The notes beneath the pieces are model-generated. The model was not told where the DNA came from. It worked only from the letters and a program-made list of their open reading frames with translations, and searched no databases. A stretch of 64,000 bases of DNA from Prochlorococcus sp. AG-355-N18 (GTDB lineage Bacteria; Cyanobacteriota; Cyanobacteriia; PCC-6307; Cyanobiaceae): the NCBI GenBank assembly GCA_003278535.1, contig QCEG01000001.1:124001-188000 (forward strand). The letters are read 5' to 3'. Both the position numbers and the translations under genes were made by a program. Numbering within the stretch: the stretch's first letter is position 1; every line of letters begins with the position of its first letter. Shown piece by piece: positions 46,169-54,798 of the stretch.

Positions 46169-46306
46169 ATGAATATGGGTAGACCAAAAATTATTGCATT
46201 AGTAACAGGGTTTATATCTATAGCTATTTGTATTGCTTACTTACTCTTAATAACTATATTTGATTTCAGAACTTATCTAAATGATCAATTATCCAATTTT
46301 ACATAG
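46169..46306 (+). CDS. 45-residue single-span membrane protein (below ORF-track cutoff)
   Basis: Starts MNMGRPKIIALVTGFISIAI, with one transmembrane helix (residues about 9-31) and a polar tail (FDFRTYLNDQLSNFT). It begins 3 bases after the decarboxylase stop, and its own stop overlaps the convergent GTPase gene by 8 bases. No family name is known to me. An alternative start is the ATG at 46175. Confidence 0.6.
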   Translation: MNMGRPKIIALVTGFISIAICIAYLLLITIFDFRTYLNDQLSNFT

Positions 46307-47798
46307 TAAATGGAGGCAAACTTTTATTTGTTTTAAAATACTTTTTCATTTCAATTTTTGAAATAGCTTCTTTTACGAAGTTGTTTAAAATGTCCTCTCT
46401 TTTACTTATTCTATAAATCTTATCTACTACTTCTTGAATTCCTCCATCTCCCCAATCTTGCCCATTTTTAAAATATTCAATCAAACTTAGTCCTACTATT
46501 CTTATTAACCAACCTGCGGTAACTGATTGTATAGATTTAGATAATATTATTTTAGTCAAGCTTGTAGCTAAAGTAGTAGAAATAATGGCGAGACCCCCTT
46601 TTAATATACCTTGTTTAGCCAATGCGCTTAGCAGTGATGTTGCCAAATCTTTTGCATCTTTTTTTGTAAGCTTTATTTCATATATTTTTGATAATTCCAT
46701 TATCATTTGTAGGTTTACGGACGTAGTAGTTAGGAAATCAACAGCTGGTAGTGGATTAACTAGAATTACCCCTCCTGTTATCCACATATATTTATTAATC
46801 ACTTTATTTGACATTAAATATCTTTGTTCTTGCACGAAATTTTTACTTTTAATACCTAACTTATTTGAGCGAAAAAGAATATTATCTGCCAATAATTCTT
46901 CACCATTATTATCGAGCGTTTCAATTATTTCTCTAAATAAACTTCCTACCTCTGGGACTAAATTTAAAGTATCTGAATTTACATAAGGAGATTGTTGAGA
47001 TACCGCAATTGTTTGAACAACTGAAATTCTATTTTTTCTAGCGGAAGTTATATAAATTATATTTTCTTTGATGAGGTTATTTTCATCTCTAGACCTCAAA
47101 TCACATTTATTTAAAACTACTATTATTTTTTTTCCTATTTTTAATAATTCTTTAATTAAATAGTTTTCGTATTTATTTATGTCCTGATCTAAGACAAAAA
47201 GAACTAAATCAGAATTTGATGCTTGTAAAATAGTTTCTTTTTCTCTTTCTTCACCTAATTTAGATGGTTCGAATAAACCCGGGGTATCAACAATATTAAT
47301 GTTTCTTTTTAAGATTGGGATGCGAATTTTATAGCTATTAATTTGCTTTGTTGTACCTATTTTTGCTGAAGTTTGTCCGACAATATTTTTCAATAAAGAT
47401 CTTGCTATGGATGTTTTTCCTGAGGAACCTGCCCCAAAAAGAGTAACGTTATAATCTCCTGTTTTTAATTGGGCCTCTAGTTTATTTTTTTGGTAATTTA
47501 ACAATTCAACTTTTACTTTATCGTTAATTTTTTTATTAATTTTCTCGACCCCTTCCAAACTTATCTTGGCAGCACCATATGTATTTTTGAATGAAAGCGT
47601 ATTTTTTTTATTTTTATAAATAACTTTATAAACTAATTTTTTAAAAAGTTTTTTATCAATGTTGTAAAAGATATACATAATTATTATTAAAAATAAAATT
47701 GTATAAATATTTACTGTTCTTATTAATATCGATAATAAAATATACAGAAATAAAATAAAAATAATATATTTTATATATTTGTATTTCAAGTAATTCAT
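46299..47798 (-). CDS. Era-like GTPase with DUF697 domain, membrane-associated
   Basis: The N-terminus is a very hydrophobic segment with two predicted helices (KYIIFILFLYILLSILI and YTILFLIIIMYIFY). Then come the GTPase motifs: G1 LFGAGSSGKTSIARSLL, G3 VDTPGLFEP and G4 VVLNKCDLR. The C-terminal half matches DUF697 (GGVILVNPLPAVDFLTTTSVNLQMI). This layout is common in cyanobacteria and their plastid relatives but lacks a defined role. The track start at 47849 overlaps lspA; the ATG at 47798, one base after the lspA stop, is preferred and gives 499 residues. Confidence 0.85.
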   Translation of the reverse strand: MNYLKYKYIKYIIFILFLYILLSILIRTVNIYTILFLIIIMYIFYNIDKKLFKKLVYKVIYKNKKNTLSFKNTYGAAKISLEGVEKINKKINDKVKVELLNYQKNKLEAQLKTGDYNVTLFGAGSSGKTSIARSLLKNIVGQTSAKIGTTKQINSYKIRIPILKRNINIVDTPGLFEPSKLGEEREKETILQASNSDLVLFVLDQDINKYENYLIKELLKIGKKIIVVLNKCDLRSRDENNLIKENIIYITSARKNRISVVQTIAVSQQSPYVNSDTLNLVPEVGSLFREIIETLDNNGEELLADNILFRSNKLGIKSKNFVQEQRYLMSNKVINKYMWITGGVILVNPLPAVDFLTTTSVNLQMIMELSKIYEIKLTKKDAKDLATSLLSALAKQGILKGGLAIISTTLATSLTKIILSKSIQSVTAGWLIRIVGLSLIEYFKNGQDWGDGGIQEVVDKIYRISKREDILNNFVKEAISKIEMKKYFKTNKSLPPFTM

Positions 47799-47799
47799 A

Positions 47800-48258
47800 T
47801 TATTGTTTGTTTTTAAAAATTCTATAAAGTAAAAAAATAAACCCAACATTTATAGATATATCAGCAATATTAAATACCGGAAAATTTATAATATTTAAAT
47901 TTATAAAATCAATTACAAAACCTTTTAAAATTCTATCTATTCCATTACCAATAGTTCCGCCTAGAATAAAGCTATAAGAAAGTAGGTCAAATTGATTTAG
48001 AGTATTTTTCCTTAATATTAAATAAATAAGTAGTATTGAAAAAATAATACTTATTAATGATAAAAATATTCTATTACCACTAAGTATGTTAAATGCTGCT
48101 CCATAATTTTTTACAAAGTCTAATCTAAATAAAAGAAAATCTATATTTATAAATTTTTTATAATTATTAAATATTAAATATTTTGTAAATTGATCTATTA
48201 GAATAATAAAAATACTTAAGGATAAAAAATATAACTTTGTTTGTATTTTAGTAATCAT
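47800..48258 (-). CDS. lspA: Lipoprotein signal peptidase
   Basis: Signal peptidase II, which cleaves prolipoproteins after lipidation. Four hydrophobic segments occur in 152 residues. The catalytic aspartates lie in the conserved blocks ILGGTIGNGIDRILKGFVIDFI and FNIADISINVGFI. The early motif LIDQFTKYL is also present. Its ATG overlaps the bioY stop (TAATG), and the DUF697 GTPase follows 1 base after its stop. Confidence 0.94.
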   Translation of the reverse strand: MITKIQTKLYFLSLSIFIILIDQFTKYLIFNNYKKFINIDFLLFRLDFVKNYGAAFNILSGNRIFLSLISIIFSILLIYLILRKNTLNQFDLLSYSFILGGTIGNGIDRILKGFVIDFINLNIINFPVFNIADISINVGFIFLLYRIFKNKQ

Positions 48259-48827
48259 TATTTGCTATGTTTTAAACTTTTGATAGGTTTAATAAGTAGT
48301 AATAATGGGAAAAGCGTTAAAAAATGATATCCAATTTTACCTACAGAGTATTTCCCTAAATTATATAAAAACATATTAAATTGACTGTAAAATATAACTT
48401 GTAAAAGGTTGTAAAATATTCCAGTCACATGCATAGCACATATTGCTATAAATCCATTTCTTAAAATGTTGCCAACATTTATTTTATTTCTTGTATTTAA
48501 ATTATCAATTATTTTGATTAATGGATATATACCTAGTAAATAACCAAAATTTGGAGTGAGTAAATATCCTATTGAGCCTCCCTGATGAAAGACTGGGGCT
48601 ATAAATAACCCTAAAATTATGTATATAGAAAATGCTCTGAAAACTACTTTTTTATGAAATATAATTGTCAATAAAATTATAGTTGGAATTTGCCATGTGA
48701 TAGGCATCTCATAAGTATTATTAACTTCATCGACAAATGGTAGTGGAATATAAACAGGTAGCATTGTTGATATTACTAGTGATTGAAGACTCACCAGTAT
48801 CTCAATTAATTTATAAAAATTGAGCAT
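48258..48827 (-). CDS. bioY: BioY-family biotin transporter
   Basis: The substrate-binding S component of an ECF-type biotin transporter, also able to act alone in some bacteria. Its 189 residues contain about six hydrophobic segments and the family block SIYIILGLFIAPVFHQGGSIGYLLTPNFGYLLGIYPL near residues 70-105. No bioM or bioN is nearby. It is translationally coupled to lspA and starts 14 bases after the MacB-like permease stop. Confidence 0.85.
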   Translation of the reverse strand: MLNFYKLIEILVSLQSLVISTMLPVYIPLPFVDEVNNTYEMPITWQIPTIILLTIIFHKKVVFRAFSIYIILGLFIAPVFHQGGSIGYLLTPNFGYLLGIYPLIKIIDNLNTRNKINVGNILRNGFIAICAMHVTGIFYNLLQVIFYSQFNMFLYNLGKYSVGKIGYHFLTLFPLLLLIKPIKSLKHSK

Positions 48828-48841
48828 TATTTAAAATATTT

Positions 48842-50074
48842 TTATAAACTTCTCAAGGCAACAATGGGATCTAGTTTAGAAGCTCTTTTTGCAGGTAAAA
48901 CGCCAAAGATTAAACCAATTGATCCTGAAATGATCATGGTGGAAAATGTTGTTGTAACTCCTACAGATGCAGGAAGTGGAGTTATCAAAGACAAAAGAAA
49001 AACACCTGATAATCCTGTTGTTGTTCCTATTAATCCTCCAATCGTAGATAAAATCAATGCCTCAATTAAAAATTGAATTAATATATCTGACTGTTTAGCT
49101 CCTATTGCTTTTCTAAGACCTATCTCTTCAGTTCTTTCACTAACAGAAACTAGCATAATATTCATGATTCCTATTCCACCAACAACTAAAGACACCGCCC
49201 CAATACCCGCCAATAAAAAAGTTAACCCACTTGTTATGTTGGTAACTATATTCAATGCATCTTCTTGCGACCTAACTGCAAAGTCATCATCTCTTATTAT
49301 TTTATGTCTTTGCCTTAATAAGTTTGTAATTTGGAATTTTGCGGCACTAGTTGCATTTTTATTTATCGCTTCCACACTAATGAAGCTTAAACTTACACCA
49401 TAAGTAGGATCCTTCCCAGTAATTCTATTTACCATGGTGGTTAATGGTATATAAGCATTTTTGTCTTGATTACTTCCAAATACAGCACCTTTTGGTTTTA
49501 ATATTCCGATAATTTCATAAGTATGATCTTTAATTCTGATTTTTTTTCCAAGTGAAGAAGTTTTATCTTTGAAAAATTCGTCTTTAAGATCAGGACCTAT
49601 TACAACATAACTTCTAGCACTATTAACATCACTTTTAGATAAAAATCTTCCCTTATCTACTTCAAAGCTTCTTACTTCAAGAAATTCAGGAGTGACTCCA
49701 GCAATTGATATATTAAGGCTTTTAGAATTTGATTGTACTATCTCGTTAGCAGAGATTTGAGGGGCAACTTTTTTAACTGTTGGGACTTGATTGCTTATTG
49801 CTACTGCATCTTCTAAAACAAGGTTTTTAGGAAATGAAATACCTCTTCTTCTTGTGTCATTATTTCCAGGAACAATGAATAAAACATTTGCACCTAAATT
49901 ACTTAATTGGTTTTTTGCTAATGTTTGAGCACCTCTTCCAAGTCCAACAAGTGTAATAACTGATGCATTTCCGATAATAATCCCAAGCATTGTTAACGAA
50001 CTTCTCAATTTGTTCGAAACTAAGGTTTTGGTGGCCATGCCTAAGGCTTCTTTTATTGAGATATTCCTAGACAT
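48842..50074 (-). CDS. ABC transporter permease, MacB/FtsX type
   Basis: A four-helix permease with a large periplasmic domain. The N-terminal block LVSNKLRSSLTMLGIIIGNASVI, the MacB periplasmic core region and the FtsX block GAVSLVVGGIGIMNIMLVSVSERTEEIGLRKAIGAK near residues 290-330 are clear. The 410-residue length fits the permease half of MacAB-type systems. The ATPase partner and membrane-fusion protein are not adjacent. It overlaps the 3' end of pyk by 8 bases. Confidence 0.9.
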   Translation of the reverse strand: MSRNISIKEALGMATKTLVSNKLRSSLTMLGIIIGNASVITLVGLGRGAQTLAKNQLSNLGANVLFIVPGNNDTRRRGISFPKNLVLEDAVAISNQVPTVKKVAPQISANEIVQSNSKSLNISIAGVTPEFLEVRSFEVDKGRFLSKSDVNSARSYVVIGPDLKDEFFKDKTSSLGKKIRIKDHTYEIIGILKPKGAVFGSNQDKNAYIPLTTMVNRITGKDPTYGVSLSFISVEAINKNATSAAKFQITNLLRQRHKIIRDDDFAVRSQEDALNIVTNITSGLTFLLAGIGAVSLVVGGIGIMNIMLVSVSERTEEIGLRKAIGAKQSDILIQFLIEALILSTIGGLIGTTTGLSGVFLLSLITPLPASVGVTTTFSTMIISGSIGLIFGVLPAKRASKLDPIVALRSL

Positions 50075-51857
50075 ATTTATATTTATCTAATGCATCATCA
50101 TCTTCAATTTGCCCCATGTATATAACACCTTCATTTAGCTGCAGTGTAATAAGGTCGCCATTGCTAATTTGATGATCATCCATATTTTCTAAGTTACATA
50201 TTGTAGAAATCTTTTTATTATTTTTGTTAAACAAAGCATAAACATCATTTACATTTTGGTTTGTAACAATGCCCGCAATATTTTTGCTAAGTGGGATATT
50301 TTTCATTAATTCTTCTGGAACAAATAATATTTCTCCTGGGCAAATTAATGACATATCTAGATTATTTTTTATTATTCTTGCTTTACCTGTAACACCGATT
50401 TCACCTATTGAAATTCCTCTTGATACAATCTTTCTTACTAAACCGACTTTTATTAAATCTGTAGAACCACTTATTCCAGTAAATGTGCCTGCAGTTTGAA
50501 CTACTAAATCTCCTTGATTCAGGATCCCCATTTCCTGAGCAATTTGCATAGCTAAACTAAAAGTTTTTGCAGTTCTTTCATCATTTTTAACTACTATCGG
50601 AGTTACTCCCCAAACAAGTTGTAATCTTCTCGCTACACTTCTTTCTGTAGTTGTTGCCAAGATAGGTGTTGGTGGTCTGAACTTACTTACATTTCGAGCG
50701 GTAGAGCCAGATTTTGTTAAAGGGATAATAGCTCCTGCATCAAGTTGTCTAGCTATATTACTTACTGCTGCACTAATAGCATTTGGGATGGTACTTGGTA
50801 AGTGGCTCTCAATAGCTTTTAGTGGATAATCCCTTTCAATTCTTCTCGCTATGGTTGCCATCGTTTCAACTGCCTCTACAGGATAATCTCCAACTGCAGT
50901 TTCATTTGAAAGCATTACAGCATCTGTACCATCCAGAATTGCATTTGCGACATCACTAACTTCAGCCCTAGTTGGTCTTGGGTTAGAAGCCATAGAATCA
51001 AGCATTTGAGTCGCTGTAATTATTGGGATACCTAACGAATTAGCTTTTCTTATTAACTGCTTTTGTAAAAGAGGAACTTCTTCAGCAGGCATTTCTACTC
51101 CCAAATCACCTCTTGCAACCATAACCCCATCACATAAGGGTAATACTGTATCGATCTGATCAATTGCTTCAAATTTTTCTATTTTTGCGACTACAGGAGT
51201 TGAATGCCCATTTTTGTTTATTAAATCTTTTATCTCATTTATATCGGATGGATTTCTTACGAAACTTAGTGCTATCCAATCAACTCCTTCAGATAGACCG
51301 AATTTTAAATCCTCTTTATCTTTTTCTGTTAATGCTTTTACTGATAATTGAACATCAGGAAAATTAACACCTTTATTGTTTGAAAGAACCCCTCCTACAG
51401 TTACCATGCACTCCAAATTATTAGCTTTTTTATCAGCTTTTTCTACAATCATTTCTATTTTTCCATCATCTAAAAGTATTCTTTTCCCTTCGCTAACTTC
51501 TTTAGAAAGTTTGTCGTAGGTTACATTTGCAATAGTATTTGTACATTCGACTTCATTTGATGTTAGTGTGAATTTATCGCCTTTTTTAACTTTTACTGGC
51601 CCATCTTTAAAGCGCCCTAATCGTATTTTAGGTCCTTGAAGATCTTGCAATATTCCAATATCTATATCTAACTTTTTTGATACTTTCCTTATGGTTTTTA
51701 TTCTCTCAGCATGATCTTTATGATCTCCATGTGAGAAATTTAATCTGAATGTTGTTACTCCAGCTTTAATTAAATTTGTAATTATCTCTTCAGATTGAGT
51801 TGCAGGACCAATAGTTGCTACTATTTTTGTTCTTCTTTTTAAATCAATATTCGACAT
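50067..51857 (-). CDS. pyk: Pyruvate kinase with C-terminal PEP-utilizer-like domain
   Basis: It makes pyruvate and ATP from phosphoenolpyruvate. It has RTKIVATIGPATQSEEII, RLNFSHGDH, the active-site DGVMVARGDLGVEMPAEEVPLLQKQLI near residue 240, TATQMLDSM and PTRAEVSDVANAILDGTDAVMLS. At 596 residues it exceeds the E. coli enzymes (about 470-480) by a C-terminal extra domain (GEIGVTGKARIIKN, ICPGEILFVPEEL), as in cyanobacterial and Bacillus-type enzymes. The start is ATG. Confidence 0.96.
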   Translation of the reverse strand: MSNIDLKRRTKIVATIGPATQSEEIITNLIKAGVTTFRLNFSHGDHKDHAERIKTIRKVSKKLDIDIGILQDLQGPKIRLGRFKDGPVKVKKGDKFTLTSNEVECTNTIANVTYDKLSKEVSEGKRILLDDGKIEMIVEKADKKANNLECMVTVGGVLSNNKGVNFPDVQLSVKALTEKDKEDLKFGLSEGVDWIALSFVRNPSDINEIKDLINKNGHSTPVVAKIEKFEAIDQIDTVLPLCDGVMVARGDLGVEMPAEEVPLLQKQLIRKANSLGIPIITATQMLDSMASNPRPTRAEVSDVANAILDGTDAVMLSNETAVGDYPVEAVETMATIARRIERDYPLKAIESHLPSTIPNAISAAVSNIARQLDAGAIIPLTKSGSTARNVSKFRPPTPILATTTERSVARRLQLVWGVTPIVVKNDERTAKTFSLAMQIAQEMGILNQGDLVVQTAGTFTGISGSTDLIKVGLVRKIVSRGISIGEIGVTGKARIIKNNLDMSLICPGEILFVPEELMKNIPLSKNIAGIVTNQNVNDVYALFNKNNKKISTICNLENMDDHQISNGDLITLQLNEGVIYMGQIEDDDALDKYKYV

Positions 51858-51918
51858 ATATAAATAATATTGCTAGATATAAATAAATTTACCATACCCA
51901 AAGTTAGTTATTTAAGTC

Positions 51919-52248
51919 ATGGATTTTAAAACTTATCAGAAAAAAGCTAGAGAGACGGCACAATATCCAGATTTAGGTTCAAATAATATTTATCCAACTC
52001 TTGGTTTAGTGGGAGAGGCTGGTGAGGTGGCAGAAAAAGTGAAAAAGGTTATAAGAGATAAAGATGGAATATTTGATAACGAATCAAAATTAGGTATTAA
52101 AAAAGAGTTAGGAGATGTTTTGTGGTATGTATCAAATCTTTGTACAGAATTAAATTTCAATTTAGAGGATGTTGCATTACAAAACCTTGAAAAATTAAAA
52201 TTAAGAGCTGCTAAAGGCAAGATAAGAGGTTCTGGAGATGATAGATAA
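51919..52248 (+). CDS. MazG-like nucleotide pyrophosphohydrolase
   Basis: An all-alpha NTP pyrophosphatase of 109 residues with the metal-binding motifs LVGEAGEVAEKVKKVIRD (ExxE) near residue 33 and KKELGDVLWYVSNL (ExxD) near residue 63. Single-domain MazG-like proteins hydrolyse non-canonical or dNTP nucleotides. It is divergent from pyk and convergent with yggT (2-base gap). Confidence 0.88.
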   Translation: MDFKTYQKKARETAQYPDLGSNNIYPTLGLVGEAGEVAEKVKKVIRDKDGIFDNESKLGIKKELGDVLWYVSNLCTELNFNLEDVALQNLEKLKLRAAKGKIRGSGDDR

Positions 52249-52250
52249 AT

Positions 52251-52529
52251 TCAGCTATAACCTAAACTTGCATACTGGAGATTTGTAATTAAATTTTGAA
52301 TAACATTTAAAAGTAAAAAAGCTAACAAAGATGAAATATCAAATCCTCCTATTGGAGGGATAATACCTCTAAAAATGTTTAAGTAAGGATCTGTGATAGA
52401 AGTTAATGCAGATAAAACACCGTTACTCCAATCAATACCTGGAAACCATGTAAGTAAAATTCTTATTATCAAAATGAAAGAATAAATTGATAAAGTTTGG
52501 CCCAGAACTGCAAAAATCTCAGATAACAT
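52251..52529 (-). CDS. YggT family membrane protein
   Basis: 92 residues with two hydrophobic segments around the family motif ILLTWFPGIDWSNGVLSALTSITDPYLNIFRGIIPPIGGFDISSLL, of which the PYLNIFRGIIPPIGG part is diagnostic. Cyanobacterial and plastid relatives (YlmG/YCF19-like) have been linked to nucleoid and thylakoid organisation. It lies 38 bases downstream of scpB. Confidence 0.88.
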   Translation of the reverse strand: MLSEIFAVLGQTLSIYSFILIIRILLTWFPGIDWSNGVLSALTSITDPYLNIFRGIIPPIGGFDISSLLAFLLLNVIQNLITNLQYASLGYS

Positions 52530-52567
52530 TATCTTGTCGTAATTTAATACATCCTAACATTTACTTA

Positions 52568-53104
52568 TTATTGCTGCTTATTGTTACCGCTTCCTATATT
52601 TGAGAGATATTCATTACTTACAGCAAAAGTTTGAAAAAACTTTTCTGATAATGATAGCCAATATGATCTACCATCTTTTTGCTTCCTTTTGATAATGAAT
52701 TTCTTTTCTAATAATTCTTTAATGTGATCATAAGCACCTGAACCTCGAAGAAGTATAAGATCTGATTGCAGAATCTTTTTTTTGATCGCAATAGTCGCCA
52801 ATGTCCTTAATTCGGATGTTTTCAAATCAGAAGGAAGTAACTCATCGACGAATTCATTAAGACTAGATTTTAGTTCGAGTGAAAAACTGTTATTAACAAC
52901 ATTTAATTCAATAGCTGAGCTGGGATTTGAGTATTTATTTTTTAGATCTTTAATTGCATCATTTATTGAGTTTATATCAGAATTAGTAATTTCTGAAAGA
53001 TCCTTTTTTGTTATTGGTCTGCCTTTCAAATATAGAACAGCTTCAACTTTAGTAACTAGATCTATATCAGATATTGGCGTGGTATTTAGATCAGATTGAT
53101 TGAT
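52568..53104 (-). CDS. scpB: Segregation and condensation protein B, start uncertain
   Basis: ScpB joins ScpA and SMC in the condensin complex. The winged-helix repeats are visible: LKGRPITKKDLSEI, LKTSELRTLATIAIKKKILQSDLILLRGSGAYDHIKELLEKKFI. The track starts at a TTG (53029), which cuts the family's first helix. Reading upstream in frame gives LVTKVEAVLY joined to LKGRPI, clearly coding, and the frame stays open to 53134. No ATG or GTG occurs in any frame between ilvA and 53029. I place the start tentatively at ATC 53104, but ATC 53110, ATT 53119 or ATA codons are equally possible. Confidence 0.85.
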   Translation of the reverse strand: MNQSDLNTTPISDIDLVTKVEAVLYLKGRPITKKDLSEITNSDINSINDAIKDLKNKYSNPSSAIELNVVNNSFSLELKSSLNEFVDELLPSDLKTSELRTLATIAIKKKILQSDLILLRGSGAYDHIKELLEKKFIIKRKQKDGRSYWLSLSEKFFQTFAVSNEYLSNIGSGNNKQQ

Positions 53105-53140
53105 TTTGATTACCGAAATCTTTTCTAATTTACCTTAAAT

Positions 53141-54682
53141 TTAATCTGATGCACCAAGGAATAATCTATATGTATCGTTTTGAGTTTCATCCCAGAATTT
53201 ATAGCCTAGAATTTTTACAAATTTATTCCACTCTAAAATCTCGTTTTTATCGATCAAAACTCCAATAACAATCTTCCCTATATCAGCTCCATGATTCCTG
53301 TAGTGAAATACGCTTATAGACCAATTAGATTTCATATTATTTAAGAAGTTTATTAATGCGCCAGGCCTTTCTGGAAACTCAAATCTGTATAAAAGTTCAA
53401 TAAAGTTTCTATATTCCATCTCTTTAAAATCCATTGGTAATCTTCCCCCTACCATATGTCTGAGATGATTTTTAGATAATTCATCATCACTTATATCAAT
53501 AAATGAGTACTCAGAATTTTTAAATACATTTAATAGATTTTTTTTATCATTTAAACCATAGACTTGAACCCCTACAAAGATCTGTGCATTATTAGAATTC
53601 GACATCCTATAGCTAAATTCAGTTAAATTTCTATTATCAAGTAACTTACAAAAATCAATTAGACTACCAGCACGTTCAGGAATTTCAACAGCCATCATTA
53701 CTTCTTTACACTCTCCAAGTTCTGCTCTTTCTGCTACAAATCTAAGTCTCTCAAAATTCATATTCGCACCACATGCAATCGCAACCATTTTTCTATTTGA
53801 ATGATTCGAATTTAAAATATCTTTTTTCATTCCCGCTATTGATAAGGCACCTGCAGGCTCTAGTATTGATCTGGTATCCTCAAATACATCTTTTATAGCA
53901 GCACAGATTTCGTCAGTATTAACCCTAATCATCTTATCTATATATTTTCTACAAATGTCAAAAGTATTTTTACCAATTTTTTTAACCGCCACTCCATCTG
54001 CAAATTGACCTACAGAAGATAATTCCACAATTTTTTCTTCTTCCAAAGATTTCGTCATAGCGTCAGCATCTTCTGGTTCTACACCAATTATTTTTACTTC
54101 AGGCCATATTTTTTTAACGTATAAGGATATTCCTGATATCAATCCCCCACCACCTACAGCAATATAAATTGCATAAGGTTTTTCCTTAAGCTGCTGTTCA
54201 ATTTCTATAGCTATAGTTCCTTGTCCTGCTATTACTTCTGGATCATCAAAGGGATGAATAAAGCATAAATTTCTTTCTTGGCTAATCCTTATTGCCTCTT
54301 TGTAAGTTTCATCATAGTTATCGCCATATAATATAACTTTTGCTTTTAAATTTTTTACTGCATTAACTTTTACTATAGGTGTGGTAATGGGCATTAATAT
54401 GGTTGCTTGGCAATTTAACTTAAGGGCACTAAGTGCAACTCCTTGAGCATGATTACCAGCACTAGAAGTAATTACTCCCTGAGCAAGCTGTGAATTAGTG
54501 AGCTTACTCATTTTGTTATAGGCACCTCTTATTTTGAATGAAAATACATCCTGAAGATCTTCTCTTTTTAGAAAAATTTCATTATCAAGTGTATTACTTA
54601 AGTTATGAGCTTTCTCTAGAGGAGTTTTTTTTGCTACTTCATAGACTTCAGCTTGAAGTATTTTTTCAAAATAATCATTCAT
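53141..54682 (-). CDS. ilvA: Threonine ammonia-lyase, biosynthetic (with two ACT-like domains)
   Basis: It deaminates threonine to 2-oxobutyrate, the first step to isoleucine. The PLP lysine is in VFSFKIRGAYNKM near residue 49, with SSAGNHAQGVALSA and the glycine-rich phosphate loop YIAVGGGGLISGI near residue 178. The C-terminal 190 residues form the regulatory region, with repeated IPERAGSLIDF and FPERPGALINF motifs, and should bind isoleucine and valine. The 513-residue length is normal. Confidence 0.96.
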   Translation of the reverse strand: MNDYFEKILQAEVYEVAKKTPLEKAHNLSNTLDNEIFLKREDLQDVFSFKIRGAYNKMSKLTNSQLAQGVITSSAGNHAQGVALSALKLNCQATILMPITTPIVKVNAVKNLKAKVILYGDNYDETYKEAIRISQERNLCFIHPFDDPEVIAGQGTIAIEIEQQLKEKPYAIYIAVGGGGLISGISLYVKKIWPEVKIIGVEPEDADAMTKSLEEEKIVELSSVGQFADGVAVKKIGKNTFDICRKYIDKMIRVNTDEICAAIKDVFEDTRSILEPAGALSIAGMKKDILNSNHSNRKMVAIACGANMNFERLRFVAERAELGECKEVMMAVEIPERAGSLIDFCKLLDNRNLTEFSYRMSNSNNAQIFVGVQVYGLNDKKNLLNVFKNSEYSFIDISDDELSKNHLRHMVGGRLPMDFKEMEYRNFIELLYRFEFPERPGALINFLNNMKSNWSISVFHYRNHGADIGKIVIGVLIDKNEILEWNKFVKILGYKFWDETQNDTYRLFLGASD

Positions 54683-54798
54683 ATATATATTTTTAGCATT
54701 AATTATTAATCTAATAAAACATTACATGATCTATTTAAAAAAAAATACTCATTTTGCACCTCGGCGTTTTAGATTATATAGATACCAATTTTTGTTAA

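Noticed and set aside
46585-46986. 133-residue plus-strand ORF over the DUF697 GTPase
   Set aside because: Shadow of the opposite strand; no start context or domain.
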